From assembly GCF_007830295.1 (NCBI RefSeq), contig NZ_VLKC01000002.1:1796513-1860512 (forward strand): a DNA stretch of 64,000 nucleotides, in the 5' to 3' direction. This stretch comes from Sporomusa sp. KB1. Lineage in GTDB: Bacteria; Bacillota; Negativicutes; Sporomusales; Sporomusaceae. This document shows, piece after piece, positions 26,428-36,380 of the stretch. Below the pieces are notes generated by a model, which saw nothing but the letters and a program-made list of their open reading frames with translations, was not told the DNA's origin and ran no database searches. Position numbers and translations under genes: made by a program. The first letter of the stretch is position 1; each line of letters starts with the position of its first letter.

Positions 26428-27366
26428 TTATCTGAGACACTTCCCTAAAATTATGTTTGCGATGGTATACGGATCTTCTTCACGCCGTTCAATACTGGCT
26501 ACCAGCGAATCAAATTGTCCTGATTCGTTCATTTTCTTAACTACATAACGCTTGATACCCTCTTCCATCAGTGACAGCAATTCATTTTTTGCCCGCATAC
26601 TTCGGCGTCGGTGCAGCTCCCCGGATTGATTCAGATAATAGCTATGGCCATCAATAGCTTCTATCAGTTCATCAATGCCGCTGCCGTTACTAGCCACCGT
26701 TTTTTTGATGGGCGGTCTCCATTTTATGCCACCTTGGTTGAGAACAAGCATCATTTCCAGTTCACTGTTAAGCCGTTCCGCACCCTCATGGTCGGCTTTG
26801 TTAATCACAAAAACATCACCAATCTCCAATATTCCCGCCTTAATAGCCTGTATGTCGTCACCAAGTCCGGGAACCAGCACAACCACCGTAGTATCCGCTG
26901 CTTTTACAATATCAACTTCCGACTGCCCTACTCCCACGGTTTCAATAAAAATCACATCTTTACCGAAGGCGTCCAGAATGGCGACGACATCAGCCGTTTT
27001 GCATGATAAACCGCCAAGACTGCCTCTCGTTCCCATGCTGCGTATAAATACGCCCTCATCAAGAATCAATTCATTCATGCGGATGCGATCTCCCAGGATA
27101 GCTCCGCCCGAAAACGGGCTAGTCGGATCTACAGCGACAATACCGACAGTTTTTCCTTGTTGCCGGTATTTCTTTGCTAGTTTATCAGTAAGCGTACTTT
27201 TCCCTGCCCCCGGTGGGCCGGTTATACCAATAACCAGTGCCTTACCTGTTCGCGGGTAAAGCTGCTGCATCATCGCGGCAGCTTCAGAACATTCGTTTTC
27301 CACCATGGTAATCGCCCGCGACAGAGCACGCTTTGAACCAGTTAACAATTCGGCAACTACGTCCAC
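26428..27366 (-). CDS. meaB: Methylmalonyl-CoA mutase-associated GTPase MeaB
   Basis: Protein of 312 residues. G-domain motifs: Walker [34 protein letters not shown] (switch/G3) and [14 protein letters not shown] (NKAD, G4). MeaB protects and reloads the B12-dependent mutase in the cytosol. The start is GTG 27366 with GAGGTGG upstream, 37 nt after the stop of the cobalamin-binding mutase subunit gene, in the usual gene order. Confidence 0.93.
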   Translation of the reverse strand: MDVVAELLTGSKRALSRAITMVENECSEAAAMMQQLYPRTGKALVIGITGPPGAGKSTLTDKLAKKYRQQGKTVGIVAVDPTSPFSGGAILGDRIRMNELILDEGVFIRSMGTRGSLGGLSCKTADVVAILDAFGKDVIFIETVGVGQSEVDIVKAADTTVVVLVPGLGDDIQAIKAGILEIGDVFVINKADHEGAERLNSELEMMLVLNQGGIKWRPPIKKTVASNGSGIDELIEAIDGHSYYLNQSGELHRRRSMRAKNELLSLMEEGIKRYVVKKMNESGQFDSLVASIERREEDPYTIANIILGKCLR

Positions 27367-27403
27367 TGGAATTACACCACCTCATGAGCAAAAACTACTT
27401 CGC

Positions 27404-27805
27404 TCAGTGTTTTGCTGCAACATTTGCCTTAATATATTCCACAATGCTGGCAGTGGGCGTACCTGGCGTAAAGACTTCCGCGATACCCGCCTTTTGTAAA
27501 CCAGGAATATCGGTATCCGGGATTACGCCCCCGCCAATAACAAGCACATCATCCATTTTTCTGTCCTTTAGCAGGTTTACTACTTTCGGAAACAGTGTGT
27601 TATGGGCACCTGACAGCAAGCTCAATGCTACGACATTAACGTCCTCCTGCAGGGCTGTTTCCGCAATTTGTTCCGGAGTTTGCCGCAGTCCTGTATAGAT
27701 TACTTCAAAACCGGCATCGCGCAGTGCACGGGCCACAACTTTTGCCCCACGGTCATGGCCGTCAAGTCCGGGCTTAGCTACTAATACTCTAACTCTTTGT
27801 TCCAT
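27404..27805 (-). CDS. Methylmalonyl-CoA mutase, cobalamin-binding small subunit
   Basis: Protein of about 133 residues equal to the C-terminal B12 domain of methylmalonyl-CoA mutase. The DxHxxG cobalamin motif is visible in [18 protein letters not shown], followed by the Rossmann-like [16 protein letters not shown] and [12 protein letters not shown]. It pairs with the separately encoded catalytic subunit at 29302-30948; split subunits are known in archaea and many anaerobes. ATG 27805 is the better-spaced of two adjacent ATGs after AGGAGG. An unrelated-looking transporter gene lies between the two subunit genes. Confidence 0.93.
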   Translation of the reverse strand: MEQRVRVLVAKPGLDGHDRGAKVVARALRDAGFEVIYTGLRQTPEQIAETALQEDVNVVALSLLSGAHNTLFPKVVNLLKDRKMDDVLVIGGGVIPDTDIPGLQKAGIAEVFTPGTPTASIVEYIKANVAAKH

Positions 27806-27907
27806 CATTGTCCTCCTACCTCTTCCAGTACGCTCTCAGAAACCCGAAAGCAAGAAACTGTCCGTAAAAAAAGATCCTGTCACCTACAAAAGTAAAACAT
27901 ACTATGG

Positions 27908-29101
27908 TTACATTAAAAATTGATTAATAAATGTACGTACACTCATATATCCCATGATAGCAACAACAAGAACACCGGTAACGGTCATCCACACAGGATG
28001 TTTGTATTCACCGACAATTTTTTTATTATAAGCCCCAACTAATATCGAAGCCAAAGCTAACGGTAATATAAACCCATTAATTGTTCCCACGACCACAAGT
28101 ACCTTAACCGGCTGACCAACCATAACAAAAACAATTGTCGAAAAAATAATAAACCCAATTATTATTTTGCTATAATATTCATCAACTTTCTTGCTAAAAG
28201 ACTTTAAAAAGGATACAGACGTGTAAGCACAGCCAATAACCGAAGTAGTACCGGCTGACCATATTACAATACCGAACAGCTTATAACCTATGTTTCCTGC
28301 TGCAGCCTGGAAGACGGAAGCAGCCGGATTTGCCGGATCTATAAAATGGCCATGTACGATAACACCAAGAGCACCTAAGAAAAGAACTACACGCATAACA
28401 CCGGTGATTAAAATACCGCTTATGGCGCTTCGCGTTGCCTGCGGAATAAATTTTATGCCCTTGATGCCAGCGTCCAAAAGCCGGTGCCCACCGGAAAATG
28501 TTATATATCCGCCTACACTGCCGCCAATGAGTGTGATCAGCGCTACTACATCAATTTGATCAGGCACAAAAGATTTAACAACCGCTTCGCCTACTGGCGG
28601 CATAGCTGCTATGGCAACAAATACAGCCAATAGAATCCTAACAATACCAAAGCTGCTTACAAAGCTGTCCATGATTTTGCCTATCTGCTTAAAACAAAAA
28701 ATAGATAAGGCAATGATGCCGCTAATGATTGCTCCGGCTTCAATTGGTGTGCCAAACAAAACATTTAGCCCCAGTGACGCTCCGGCGATATTGCCAATGT
28801 TGAAACACAAACCGCCCATTACAATTAAAATAGAAATAAAATAACCTAACCCCGGCAGGACTGTATTCCCAATTTCCTGGCCACGCATACCGGAAGCAAC
28901 GATAATTCTCCAAACATTGATCTGAACCAAAATATCAATTACTAACGACGCCAAGATGACAAAGCCAAAACTGGCTCCCGTTTTTTGAGTGAACACGGTG
29001 GTTTGCATCAAAAATCCCGGGCCAATTGCCGTGATAGCCATCAAAAAGATAGCGCCGAGATAGGATCCTTTAAATCTATTCTCTACCTTACTCTCACCCA
29101 T
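27908..29101 (-). CDS. NRAMP-family-like transporter (YcsG type)
   Basis: Integral membrane protein of 397 residues with about 11 spans. The overall pattern (AITAIGPGFLMQTTVFTQKTGASFGF at the first span) is that of the NRAMP superfamily. The metal-site motifs of true Mn/Fe transporters are not kept: the DPGN position reads GPGF, and no MPH motif is seen where GSVGGYITFSGGHRLLDAG stands. In Bacillus subtilis ycsG, an NRAMP-like gene, sits with ycsF, ycsI, kipI and kipA; homologues of those four lie upstream here. So it more likely moves an organic acid or amino-acid-type substrate, perhaps linked to 5-oxoproline, than a metal. That is inference. Confidence 0.78.
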   Translation of the reverse strand: MGESKVENRFKGSYLGAIFLMAITAIGPGFLMQTTVFTQKTGASFGFVILASLVIDILVQINVWRIIVASGMRGQEIGNTVLPGLGYFISILIVMGGLCFNIGNIAGASLGLNVLFGTPIEAGAIISGIIALSIFCFKQIGKIMDSFVSSFGIVRILLAVFVAIAAMPPVGEAVVKSFVPDQIDVVALITLIGGSVGGYITFSGGHRLLDAGIKGIKFIPQATRSAISGILITGVMRVVLFLGALGVIVHGHFIDPANPAASVFQAAAGNIGYKLFGIVIWSAGTTSVIGCAYTSVSFLKSFSKKVDEYYSKIIIGFIIFSTIVFVMVGQPVKVLVVVGTINGFILPLALASILVGAYNKKIVGEYKHPVWMTVTGVLVVAIMGYMSVRTFINQFLM

Positions 29102-29301
29102 TGCTGATCACACTCCTCAATTATTTGATATTAAATGGTTGCAGCTTGCTACATTAACTTTCGGCTATAACGTTCCTGTAGGCGATGATTTTTACGTAAC
29201 GTTATCTCTCTTTTGAGACGTTTAGATTATTACTATACTTTGCTCTCTTCCTGTCATGAAACTTGTGGTTTTCTGTCTGCTTTCCGAGAAGCTACTTCAC
29301 T

Positions 29302-30948
29302 TTACAGGCTTACGTGCGCTTCGTATTCACCAAATACCTTACGCAGTACACCGCAGATTTCGCCAAGAGTTGCATAAACCTTAACCGCTTCAAGGATAAA
29401 CGGCATGAGATTTGTTTCTTCTTCCCCAGCAGCTTTCTCAAGCATGGCCAATTTTGCTTTGACTGCTTCCTTATCACGTTTGGCATGAAGATCAGCCAGC
29501 TTTTGTTTCTGTAGTTCGCCAACAGAAGAATCTACCCGCAGTAGGCCTTCTGCTGCCTTTTCCTGTATCTGGAATTGGTTGACGCCAACAATAATCCGTT
29601 GCTTGGACTCAACCTCCATTTGCCATTTGTAGGCGCTTTCCTGAATCTCTCTTTGAATATAACCTTTTTCAATAGCAACAACCGCACCGCCGAGTTCATC
29701 AATTTTTTCAATATATGCCATGGCTTCTTGTTCGATTTTATCGGTAAGTGCCTCGATAAAGTACGAGCCTCCTAACGGGTCAACGACATCAGCCAGCCCA
29801 CTTTCATAGGCTACAATCTGTTGCGTCCTGAGAGCAACCCGTACAGAATCTTCCGTAGGCAGCGCCAATGCTTCGTCTTGAGAATTAGTATGCAGCGATT
29901 GAGTACCACCAAGAACTGCCGCTGCGGTTTGTAAAGCAACACGGACGATGTTGTTGGCAGGTTGCTGGGCTGTAAGCATGGAGCCTGCAGTCTGGGTGTG
30001 GAACCGAAGCATCATGGATTTGGGGTTAGTCGCACCAAAACGCTCTTTCATGATTCTGGCCCATATGCGGCGGGAAGCACGGAACTTGGCTACCTCCTCC
30101 AATACATTGTTATGCGCATTCCAGAAAAAGGACAGCCTGCCGGCAAAATCATCCACATTCAAACCAGCCTTAATAGCGGCCTCTACATAAGCAATTCCAT
30201 CAGCAATCGTAAAGGCTATTTCCTGCGCGGCCGTCGAACCGGCCTCACGAATGTGATAGCCAGAAATTGAAATGGTATTCCATTTAGGAACATTCTTCGA
30301 ACAATATTCAAAAATGTTGGTAATCAACCGCATGGAAGGCTTGGGCGGAAAAATATAGGTACCGCGCGCTGCATATTCTTTTAGAATGTCATTTTGAATG
30401 GTGCCTTTAAGCTGTTCGAGAGCTACGCCTTGTTTTTCCGCAACTGCAATATACATAGCCAAGAGCACCGAAGCCGGGGCATTAATCGTCATAGAAGTAG
30501 ATACCTTACCAAGGTCGATGCCGCTAAACAGTATTTCCATATCGGCCAACGAATCAATGGCCACGCCAACTTTACCTACTTCACCTTCGGCGATTGCGTC
30601 ATCCGAATCGTACCCAATCTGCGTAGGCAGGTCAAAAGCACAGGACAAACCGGTAGCACCTGACTCAATTAAATAGCGGTAGCGCTTATTGGATTCTTCA
30701 GCTGTCGAAAACCCGGCATACATTCGCATAGTCCAAAACCGGCCACGATACATGGTAGGTTGTACACCGCGGGTATAGGGATAATCACCCGGAAATCCGA
30801 GCTTATGCTCATAATCAGAGTTTTCGAGATCAAGCGGGGTATAGAGTCTATTGTACGGTAGATTTTTACGTTCAGGATTTTTCGCAATTACTTTGTCGAC
30901 TTTGGCGTCATACGCCATCTGTTTGGCTTTTATTGACTCATCAGACAT
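29302..30948 (-). CDS. Methylmalonyl-CoA mutase, catalytic large subunit
   Basis: Protein of 548 residues from ATG 30948 (GGAGAACG upstream). It contains the TIM-barrel substrate domain: [26 protein letters not shown] near 65-90, [43 protein letters not shown] and [20 protein letters not shown]. No cobalamin domain is present; this is supplied by the separate small subunit at 27404. Together they convert succinyl-CoA and (R)-methylmalonyl-CoA. The end of the upstream ASCH-like gene lies 52 nt before its start. Confidence 0.94.
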   Translation of the reverse strand: MSDESIKAKQMAYDAKVDKVIAKNPERKNLPYNRLYTPLDLENSDYEHKLGFPGDYPYTRGVQPTMYRGRFWTMRMYAGFSTAEESNKRYRYLIESGATGLSCAFDLPTQIGYDSDDAIAEGEVGKVGVAIDSLADMEILFSGIDLGKVSTSMTINAPASVLLAMYIAVAEKQGVALEQLKGTIQNDILKEYAARGTYIFPPKPSMRLITNIFEYCSKNVPKWNTISISGYHIREAGSTAAQEIAFTIADGIAYVEAAIKAGLNVDDFAGRLSFFWNAHNNVLEEVAKFRASRRIWARIMKERFGATNPKSMMLRFHTQTAGSMLTAQQPANNIVRVALQTAAAVLGGTQSLHTNSQDEALALPTEDSVRVALRTQQIVAYESGLADVVDPLGGSYFIEALTDKIEQEAMAYIEKIDELGGAVVAIEKGYIQREIQESAYKWQMEVESKQRIIVGVNQFQIQEKAAEGLLRVDSSVGELQKQKLADLHAKRDKEAVKAKLAMLEKAAGEEETNLMPFILEAVKVYATLGEICGVLRKVFGEYEAHVSL

Positions 30949-31000
30949 TTTTCGTTCTCCTTTAAAGTAACTAATCGTTATTGCCTCAACCTCGCCATGG

Positions 31001-31348
31001 TTATCCGATAATTTCAGAAAAATAAATAACCGTAACAACATCTGATCGATTCATTGGTTTTTTAAAAGCGCTACGATACCAGGCAAGAAATTCATCATTG
31101 GTGTTCAGCTTATCATTCTCCCCATTTAATTCCTGTCCAGTTAACAATCGAATTGGTTTTACAAGCACTTTATCAATATAGGCGGTATATACCTTTGTCT
31201 TTTTTGTATAAGTATCACCAAAGGTAATATTTATGACCTGCCCTTCCTTATATCGTTCTGTTATATCTCCATAACGAATCGTACATACCGTATTACGCGC
31301 TTGTAAAGCGTTATACGATTCGGGCAAAGTAAAGTTTATGGCTTGCAT
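31001..31348 (-). CDS. ASCH/PUA-like domain protein
   Basis: Protein of 115 residues from ATG 31348 (GAGGTG 6 nt before). The layout [30 protein letters not shown], then [22 protein letters not shown] and a C-terminal [10 protein letters not shown] strand, resembles the ASCH/PUA beta-barrel that often binds RNA or nucleosides. No catalytic residue can be assigned. It lies between pxpA and the mutase gene. Its role there is unknown; an RNA-binding or modified-nucleoside function would be a guess. Confidence 0.6.
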   Translation of the reverse strand: MQAINFTLPESYNALQARNTVCTIRYGDITERYKEGQVINITFGDTYTKKTKVYTAYIDKVLVKPIRLLTGQELNGENDKLNTNDEFLAWYRSAFKKPMNRSDVVTVIYFSEIIG

Positions 31349-31385
31349 AAATTGCACCTCAATATATTGACCCTTCAACTATCTT

Positions 31386-32144
31386 TTAGACGCTAAACGG
31401 TCTAACTTCGATTCCTTCCTGAACTACGCTTGTTCTAATTGCCTTGATCATATCAATTGCTCCGGGAGTATCGCCATGTACACAAATGGTCTGTGGTTTT
31501 AAGGCCACCTCAGAACCATCAATTGTTTGTACTTTTCCGGTCGTAATCATAGTAAGCACTCTGGCAGCAACCACTTGCGGATCATGGATAACCGCTCCCT
31601 GCTCACGCCGTGAGACCAGTGTGCCATCTTGCGTGTATGCCCTGTCAGCGAAGGCCTCTTCAACGTATTTGACACTCACACTTTGCGCGCCTTGAATCAT
31701 CATGGAGCCACATGAACAAATCATGAAAAGATTCGGGTCCACATCTTTTATGGCCTTGGCAATAGCAGCAGCCACCTTACTATCCTTTTCCGCCATATTA
31801 TAAAGCGCCCCATGAGGTTTAACATGCTGCAACGTAAGACCTTCTGTTTTGCAAATTCCCATTAAGGCACCAATTTGATAAACCACATCTGCGTATATCT
31901 CTTCCTGCGATGCCGCCATTGCCCGCCTGCCAAAACCAACTAAATCAGGAAAGGAAGGGTGAGCCCCAATAGCTAAATTATGTCTTTTGGCTTTTTTGAT
32001 CGTTTTAACAATATTATTCGGATCAGATGCGTGAAAACCGCATGCTACATTAATTGAAGTAACATAAGGCATAGCCGTTTCATCATGTCCAAGAGTATAA
32101 ACTCCAAAACTTTCTCCCATATCACAATTTAAGTCAATCCTCAT
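31386..32144 (-). CDS. pxpA: 5-oxoprolinase subunit A (LamB/YcsF family)
   Basis: Protein of 252 residues with the family opening MRIDLNCDMGESFG and conserved INVACGFHASDPNNI, IGAHPSFPDLVGFGRR and HVKPHGALYN. PxpA acts with PxpB and PxpC in ATP-dependent opening of 5-oxo-L-proline to glutamate. ATG 32144 is preceded by GGAGGTCATTAGCT. Partner genes lie upstream in the same direction (pxpB, pxpC, then a YcsI-like gene). Confidence 0.94.
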   Translation of the reverse strand: MRIDLNCDMGESFGVYTLGHDETAMPYVTSINVACGFHASDPNNIVKTIKKAKRHNLAIGAHPSFPDLVGFGRRAMAASQEEIYADVVYQIGALMGICKTEGLTLQHVKPHGALYNMAEKDSKVAAAIAKAIKDVDPNLFMICSCGSMMIQGAQSVSVKYVEEAFADRAYTQDGTLVSRREQGAVIHDPQVVAARVLTMITTGKVQTIDGSEVALKPQTICVHGDTPGAIDMIKAIRTSVVQEGIEVRPFSV

Positions 32145-32218
32145 AGCTAATGACCTCCTAATAGAATTTTTTCTCAACATTATAACCCTTGTCTACAGGT
32201 GTGCTTAACTACGTTTAC

Positions 32219-33010
32219 TTAAAATACCGATAGGTCTTCATCACGAGTGTCGCAAATGAACATATAGCCTGGAGCATGGGTTATCATCAAATCAGGTTTT
32301 ACCTTCATCGCCACTGCCTGGGGAGTAACACCGCAAGCCCAAAATACCGGGACTTCGCCCTCGTTTATCGTCACCGCATCACCGAAGTCCGGTTTATTAA
32401 TATCTCTTATACCAATAGCTTCTGGAGCACCAATATGGATCGGAGCGCCATGGACAGCAGGAAAACGGGATGTTACCTGAACCGCACGGATTACTAGTTC
32501 TTGAGGAATCGGACGCATACTCACAACAACAGGGCCGGAAAAAATCCCTGCCGGTTTACATTCAATAGAAGTGATATACATCGGAACATTGCAGTTTTCT
32601 TCAATATGTCGCACAGGTATCCCATTTTTTATCATCGGTGTTTCAAAAGTAAAACTACATCCCAGCAAAAAAGCTACTAAATCGTTATTCCAATATTCCT
32701 CTATGTCGAGCACTTCTTTATACAATTGACCTTTTTTATATACCCGGTATTTAGGTATATCGTAACGCAAATCTGCTCCTGGTGCGGCCAGCTTAGGTTC
32801 AGGCGAACCTATCTCTGTTACATCAAGAATCGGACAGGGCTTAGGATTACGCTGAGCAAACAGTAAGAAATCATACGCCACTTCTTTGGGTAAAATAGCT
32901 AAATTAGCCTGGGTATAGCCCTGTGCTATACCGGCAGTCGGCCTCACTAGCTGTTTTTTCCGGATTAAGCTTCTCACATCTTTGGGATTCATACAACCTA
33001 AGTTCTCCAT
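32219..33010 (-). CDS. YcsI/DUF1445 family protein (putative hydro-lyase, D-glutamate cyclase-like)
   Basis: Protein of 263 residues, the usual length. Seen: RKKQLVRPTAGIAQGYTQANLAILPKEVAYDFLLFAQRNPKPCP and the C-terminal INEGEVPVFWACGVTPQAVAMKVKPDLMITHAPGYMFICD, which define DUF1445. Distant eukaryotic relatives are D-glutamate cyclases, which make 5-oxo-D-proline, and that fits its place between pxpC and pxpA. It may feed or recycle oxoproline for the adjoining 5-oxoprolinase. ATG 33010 has GAGGGGAG upstream. Confidence 0.85.
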   Translation of the reverse strand: MENLGCMNPKDVRSLIRKKQLVRPTAGIAQGYTQANLAILPKEVAYDFLLFAQRNPKPCPILDVTEIGSPEPKLAAPGADLRYDIPKYRVYKKGQLYKEVLDIEEYWNNDLVAFLLGCSFTFETPMIKNGIPVRHIEENCNVPMYITSIECKPAGIFSGPVVVSMRPIPQELVIRAVQVTSRFPAVHGAPIHIGAPEAIGIRDINKPDFGDAVTINEGEVPVFWACGVTPQAVAMKVKPDLMITHAPGYMFICDTRDEDLSVF

Positions 33011-33062
33011 GCATAACTCCCCTCTCTTTACAGTACTATAATCCAAACCAGATCAAGCACCG

Positions 33063-34088
33063 TTACTTGTACTCTTCTACTTGAACTGTATACACCTGGT
33101 TCTCGATAACAAGGTTAAATTGCCGGCCATTTTCGGGAAATAGGTTCTGTGGCTGAATACTGCGGGCAATATTTTCGTAAGCTTGCCGCTCTGCCCGTAA
33201 TGCGTTTACTGCCGCTTCTTCCGAACATAACCGGAAACAAACTTTATCACCTGGCTTGGCTTGCGCCAGCTTTGACAAATCCGGACCAATTACTGCGCCT
33301 ATTTTGGCATATCCACCTGTTGTTTGACGGTCGGCCATCATGATAATCGGCATACCATGCGCAGGTACTTGAATAGCACCGAAAGGCAGCGCGTCGGAGA
33401 CGATATCGGCTTTGTCAATATGGGCAATTTTAGGACCTGCCAACCGATACCCCATACGGTCAGCTTCATCGGTAATTACATATTCGCTTTTCAACAAAGT
33501 TGCTATCGCTTCTGCTGTAAACATATCATCCTGCGGCCCTAAAAGAATGCGTAACAGTAGGCTTTGTTCGTACTGGGGAACATACTCTGCCTTCAGCTTT
33601 CCCGCCTGAATTTCGACTTCCTTGTCGGTTCCGACATTCAATACATCACCTTGACAAAGAGCTCTGCCTTCCAAGCCACCAACTTTCGCGCGTGTATAAG
33701 TAGAACGGCTGCCTAATACACTAGGTACATCAATTCCGCCGCGAACCGCAAGGTAGGCTCTACAGCCTGTCACAGCATACTCAAGTTTAAGCTCGCTGCC
33801 TTTTTGTACAACAAAGGCAGACCAGTTTGTAACACTTACACCATCCAATTTTGCTTGCATATCAGCACCACAAAGGGCAACAAGCTGACTCTCATCAAAT
33901 TTAAAGGAGGCACCAAGTATCGTCATTTCAATAGCAGCAGCATTTGCTTTATTGCCAACTAATAAATTGGCCACCCGATAAGCATAGCGATCCATTGCTC
34001 CAGCCACCGGCATTCCATAGGCTTGGTATCCCCAGCGTCCGCCATCCTGAATTGTTGAAAAAAAGCCTGGGTTTATTGTTGTAAACAC
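33063..34088 (-). CDS. pxpC: 5-oxoprolinase subunit C (KipA type)
   Basis: Protein of 341 residues starting at GTG 34088 after AGAGGGGGTGA. Family features: FTTINPGFFSTIQDGGRWGYQAYGMPVAGAMDRYAYRVANLLVGN at the N-terminus, RAYLAVRGGIDVPSVLGSRSTYTRAKVGGLEGRAL, and SDALPFGAIQVPAHGMPIIMMADRQTTGGYAKI. It forms the catalytic heteromer with PxpB, encoded just upstream with 4 nt between the genes. Confidence 0.93.
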   Translation of the reverse strand: MFTTINPGFFSTIQDGGRWGYQAYGMPVAGAMDRYAYRVANLLVGNKANAAAIEMTILGASFKFDESQLVALCGADMQAKLDGVSVTNWSAFVVQKGSELKLEYAVTGCRAYLAVRGGIDVPSVLGSRSTYTRAKVGGLEGRALCQGDVLNVGTDKEVEIQAGKLKAEYVPQYEQSLLLRILLGPQDDMFTAEAIATLLKSEYVITDEADRMGYRLAGPKIAHIDKADIVSDALPFGAIQVPAHGMPIIMMADRQTTGGYAKIGAVIGPDLSKLAQAKPGDKVCFRLCSEEAAVNALRAERQAYENIARSIQPQNLFPENGRQFNLVIENQVYTVQVEEYK

Positions 34089-34092
34089 ATCG

Positions 34093-34839
34093 TCACCCCC
34101 TCTGCCATTTTGTAACCTCAGGACTATAGGTACCTGCATCCACCTGTTTACCGATTTGGCGAAATTCATCTACAGATATAGGTTTAAACTGCAAATAATC
34201 ACCTGCGGAAAATAAGAACGGATTTGCAACAGCTGGATTAAAGGCTTTTATTGGTGTACGCCCAATCAGACGCCACCCTCCTGGGCTCTCAATAGGATAA
34301 AAACCTGTTTGACTGCCTGCAATACCAACAGATCCGGCTGGAATTTGTACTCTGGGCTTGTCCAAACGCGGGGCAGCTATCTTTGGCGACATGCCCCCAA
34401 GATAAGGAAATCCTGGTGTAAATCCAAGCATGTATACCAGATAGGGATTGGATGAATGGATATCCACAACTTCATTAACAGAAATTCCGTTGTACTCTGC
34501 TACAAACTCTAAGTCAGGGGCAAACTCACCCTGATAACAAACGGGAATATGGACGATAGTAGCGGTTTCCTTTTCCTCCCCCGATTGCAGCGCCTGGTTC
34601 TCAGATAGCAGCAATTCCTCAATTTTTGTAATCAATTCTGCTCGCGTCATGCTAAGCGGATCAAAATAAACAAGCAATGACCGATATGTTGGCACAATTT
34701 CAAAAATTGCCTTGTTGGCTTTGGCTATTAATCCTTTTGCCAGCTTATGAACCTTACTGTTGATTGTTTGGTTAACGTCCTTACCAAATTCAACAACCAA
34801 CCCTTGCTCACCCGCATGGAATACCTCTATGCCATTCAT
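34093..34839 (-). CDS. pxpB: 5-oxoprolinase subunit B (KipI type)
   Basis: Protein of 248 residues with the KipI/allophanate-hydrolase subunit 1 fold: IVPTYRSLLVYFDPLSMTR, HSSNPYLVYMLGFTPGFPYLGGM, PRVQIPAGSVGIAGSQTGFYPIESPGGWRLIGRTP and a NPFLFSAGDYLQF ending. First gene of the oxoprolinase block. A second, clearly homologous gene lies at 37862-38602, with nearly identical motif blocks in the C-terminal half. Confidence 0.93.
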   Translation of the reverse strand: MNGIEVFHAGEQGLVVEFGKDVNQTINSKVHKLAKGLIAKANKAIFEIVPTYRSLLVYFDPLSMTRAELITKIEELLLSENQALQSGEEKETATIVHIPVCYQGEFAPDLEFVAEYNGISVNEVVDIHSSNPYLVYMLGFTPGFPYLGGMSPKIAAPRLDKPRVQIPAGSVGIAGSQTGFYPIESPGGWRLIGRTPIKAFNPAVANPFLFSAGDYLQFKPISVDEFRQIGKQVDAGTYSPEVTKWQRG

Positions 34840-34910
34840 CGTTCCACCAACTTCCTAGTATATATTGCGGCCCCAATTTGGATATTGTATTATACTACAC
34901 AGCCATATCA

Positions 34911-34951
34911 GGAAACGCACAAGGATACTTATACAACCCTGTGCGTTTTCC
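34911..34951. promoter_or_regulatory. Strong stem-loop between korC and pxpB
   Basis: GGAAACGCACAAGG pairs with CCCTGTGCGTTTTCC with one unpaired base, around a 12-nt loop, in the 182-bp gap between the kor genes and the oxoprolinase genes. The T-run is short in either direction, so it could be a terminator for kor transcripts or a processing/attenuation hairpin in the pxpB leader. Confidence 0.55.
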
Positions 34952-35021
34952 ATCATACAGCTTAAAACAACGTACAATAGTTATCAGGGAAAACCGTCTT
35001 TTTACTGCCCTGAACATGCTA

Positions 35022-35546
35022 CTACTTTATAGATGCAATACCTAACTCTAATGCTTGTTTATTAGTCTGTTCTGTTCCTTTTGGTACGCGGGCCAGTACA
35101 GCTTGCTCCAATGCTTTTAGGCTTACAGCCTTGGTAAGCTTAGCTACGATTCCTAACGCAATAATATTGGCAAACAAATCGCGCCCAAGCTTTTCTTTGG
35201 CCATCTGTGTAATTGGTATCGAATACACCTTTTTAAATTGAGCAGGTACTTCTTTTACCAATGTACTGTCAACAACGAGAATGCTATCTTGGCTAAGATC
35301 GACACTATATTTAGCAAGCGCTTCCTGCGTCATAGCCAACAAAAAATCAGGGTTTTCCACTTTGGGATAATAAATCGTTTTATCACTGATAATAACTTCT
35401 GATTTACTTGAGCCGCCACGGGCCTCCGGCCCGTAAGACTGAGACTGCACCGCTTCCTTACCGTCGCCAATAGCTGCTTCCGCCAAAATAATACCGGCCA
35501 AAATCAGCCCCTGTCCGCCAGAACCACTTAACCGAAATTCCATCAT
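35022..35546 (-). CDS. korC: 2-oxoacid:ferredoxin oxidoreductase gamma subunit
   Basis: Protein of 174 residues with MEFRLSGSGGQGLILAGIILAEAAI and QSQSYGPEARGGSSKSEVIIS, the standard motifs of gamma subunits. Last gene of a four-gene unit korD-korA-korB-korC, starting 1-2 nt after the korB stop. The complex oxidatively decarboxylates 2-oxoglutarate (or a related 2-oxoacid) to the acyl-CoA and reduces ferredoxin; running backward it fixes CO2. Succinyl-CoA from it could feed the methylmalonyl-CoA pathway encoded downstream. Confidence 0.92.
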   Translation of the reverse strand: MMEFRLSGSGGQGLILAGIILAEAAIGDGKEAVQSQSYGPEARGGSSKSEVIISDKTIYYPKVENPDFLLAMTQEALAKYSVDLSQDSILVVDSTLVKEVPAQFKKVYSIPITQMAKEKLGRDLFANIIALGIVAKLTKAVSLKALEQAVLARVPKGTEQTNKQALELGIASIK

Positions 35547-35547
35547 A

Positions 35548-36366
35548 TTACTTACCACTCCCCATTGCCCGCTGAATTACCTTCTGGTACTTAGTCACAT
35601 ATTCCTGACCTTCGCCCTGGTACAATACGCCAATTGGGAATTTTCCCTCAAGCTGGGTCTGATCCATCTTTGCCATTGCCTCTACCATAACAGCATGATC
35701 TCGCTGCCACTTCATCATTTTGGCCGGACCGCCCATCTTGTTTTGCCGTCCAAAAGAGATTGGGCACGCAGAAACTGCTTCAACAACAGCAAATCCCTGA
35801 TGACTGATTGCCTTAGCAATGAGGTCAGTAAGCAGGATGGCATGGTATGTCGTTGCTCTGGCAATAAAAGTAGCTCCGGCTCCTTTGGCCAATTCATACA
35901 TATCAAATGGCCTGTCAACATTGCCATAGGGAGCAGTGGTCGCCATACTCATATGTGGTGTCAACGGTGAGAACTGACCGCCTGTCATCCCATAAATGTT
36001 GTTATTATAAACAACAACAGTAAGATTGATATTACGGCGAGCAGCGTGAATGAAATGGTTGCCGCCAATGGCAGTAGCATCGCCATCTCCTGTAAGCACG
36101 ATTACGTTGTGCTCAGGTTTAGTCAGTTTAACGCCGGTTGCAAAAGGAATGGCCCGTCCATGCGCAGTATGTACAGTATCAAAGTTTAGATATCCCGATG
36201 CACGGGACGAACAACCAATGCCAGATATAATTGCCGTCTTATCCTGATCAAGCTGCAGTTTATCAATGGCTCTGGCAACACAGGCCGTAACAATACCATT
36301 CCCACAACCGGGACACCAAATATGCGGCAATTTCGGTCGAAAATATTTCGCTAACAACTTTTCCAT
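35548..36366 (-). CDS. korB: 2-oxoacid:ferredoxin oxidoreductase beta subunit
   Basis: Protein of 272 residues. IWCPGCGNGIVTACVARAI, GIGCSSRASGYLNFDTVHTAHGRAIPFATGVKL and the thiamine-diphosphate motif GDGDATAIGGNHFIHAARRN...NNNIYGMTGGQFSPLTP are visible. It carries the ThDP and, with korD, iron-sulfur functions. ATG 36366 follows AAGGAGGAAGATC. Confidence 0.93.
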   Translation of the reverse strand: MEKLLAKYFRPKLPHIWCPGCGNGIVTACVARAIDKLQLDQDKTAIISGIGCSSRASGYLNFDTVHTAHGRAIPFATGVKLTKPEHNVIVLTGDGDATAIGGNHFIHAARRNINLTVVVYNNNIYGMTGGQFSPLTPHMSMATTAPYGNVDRPFDMYELAKGAGATFIARATTYHAILLTDLIAKAISHQGFAVVEAVSACPISFGRQNKMGGPAKMMKWQRDHAVMVEAMAKMDQTQLEGKFPIGVLYQGEGQEYVTKYQKVIQRAMGSGK

Positions 36367-36380
36367 GATCTTCTTCCTCC

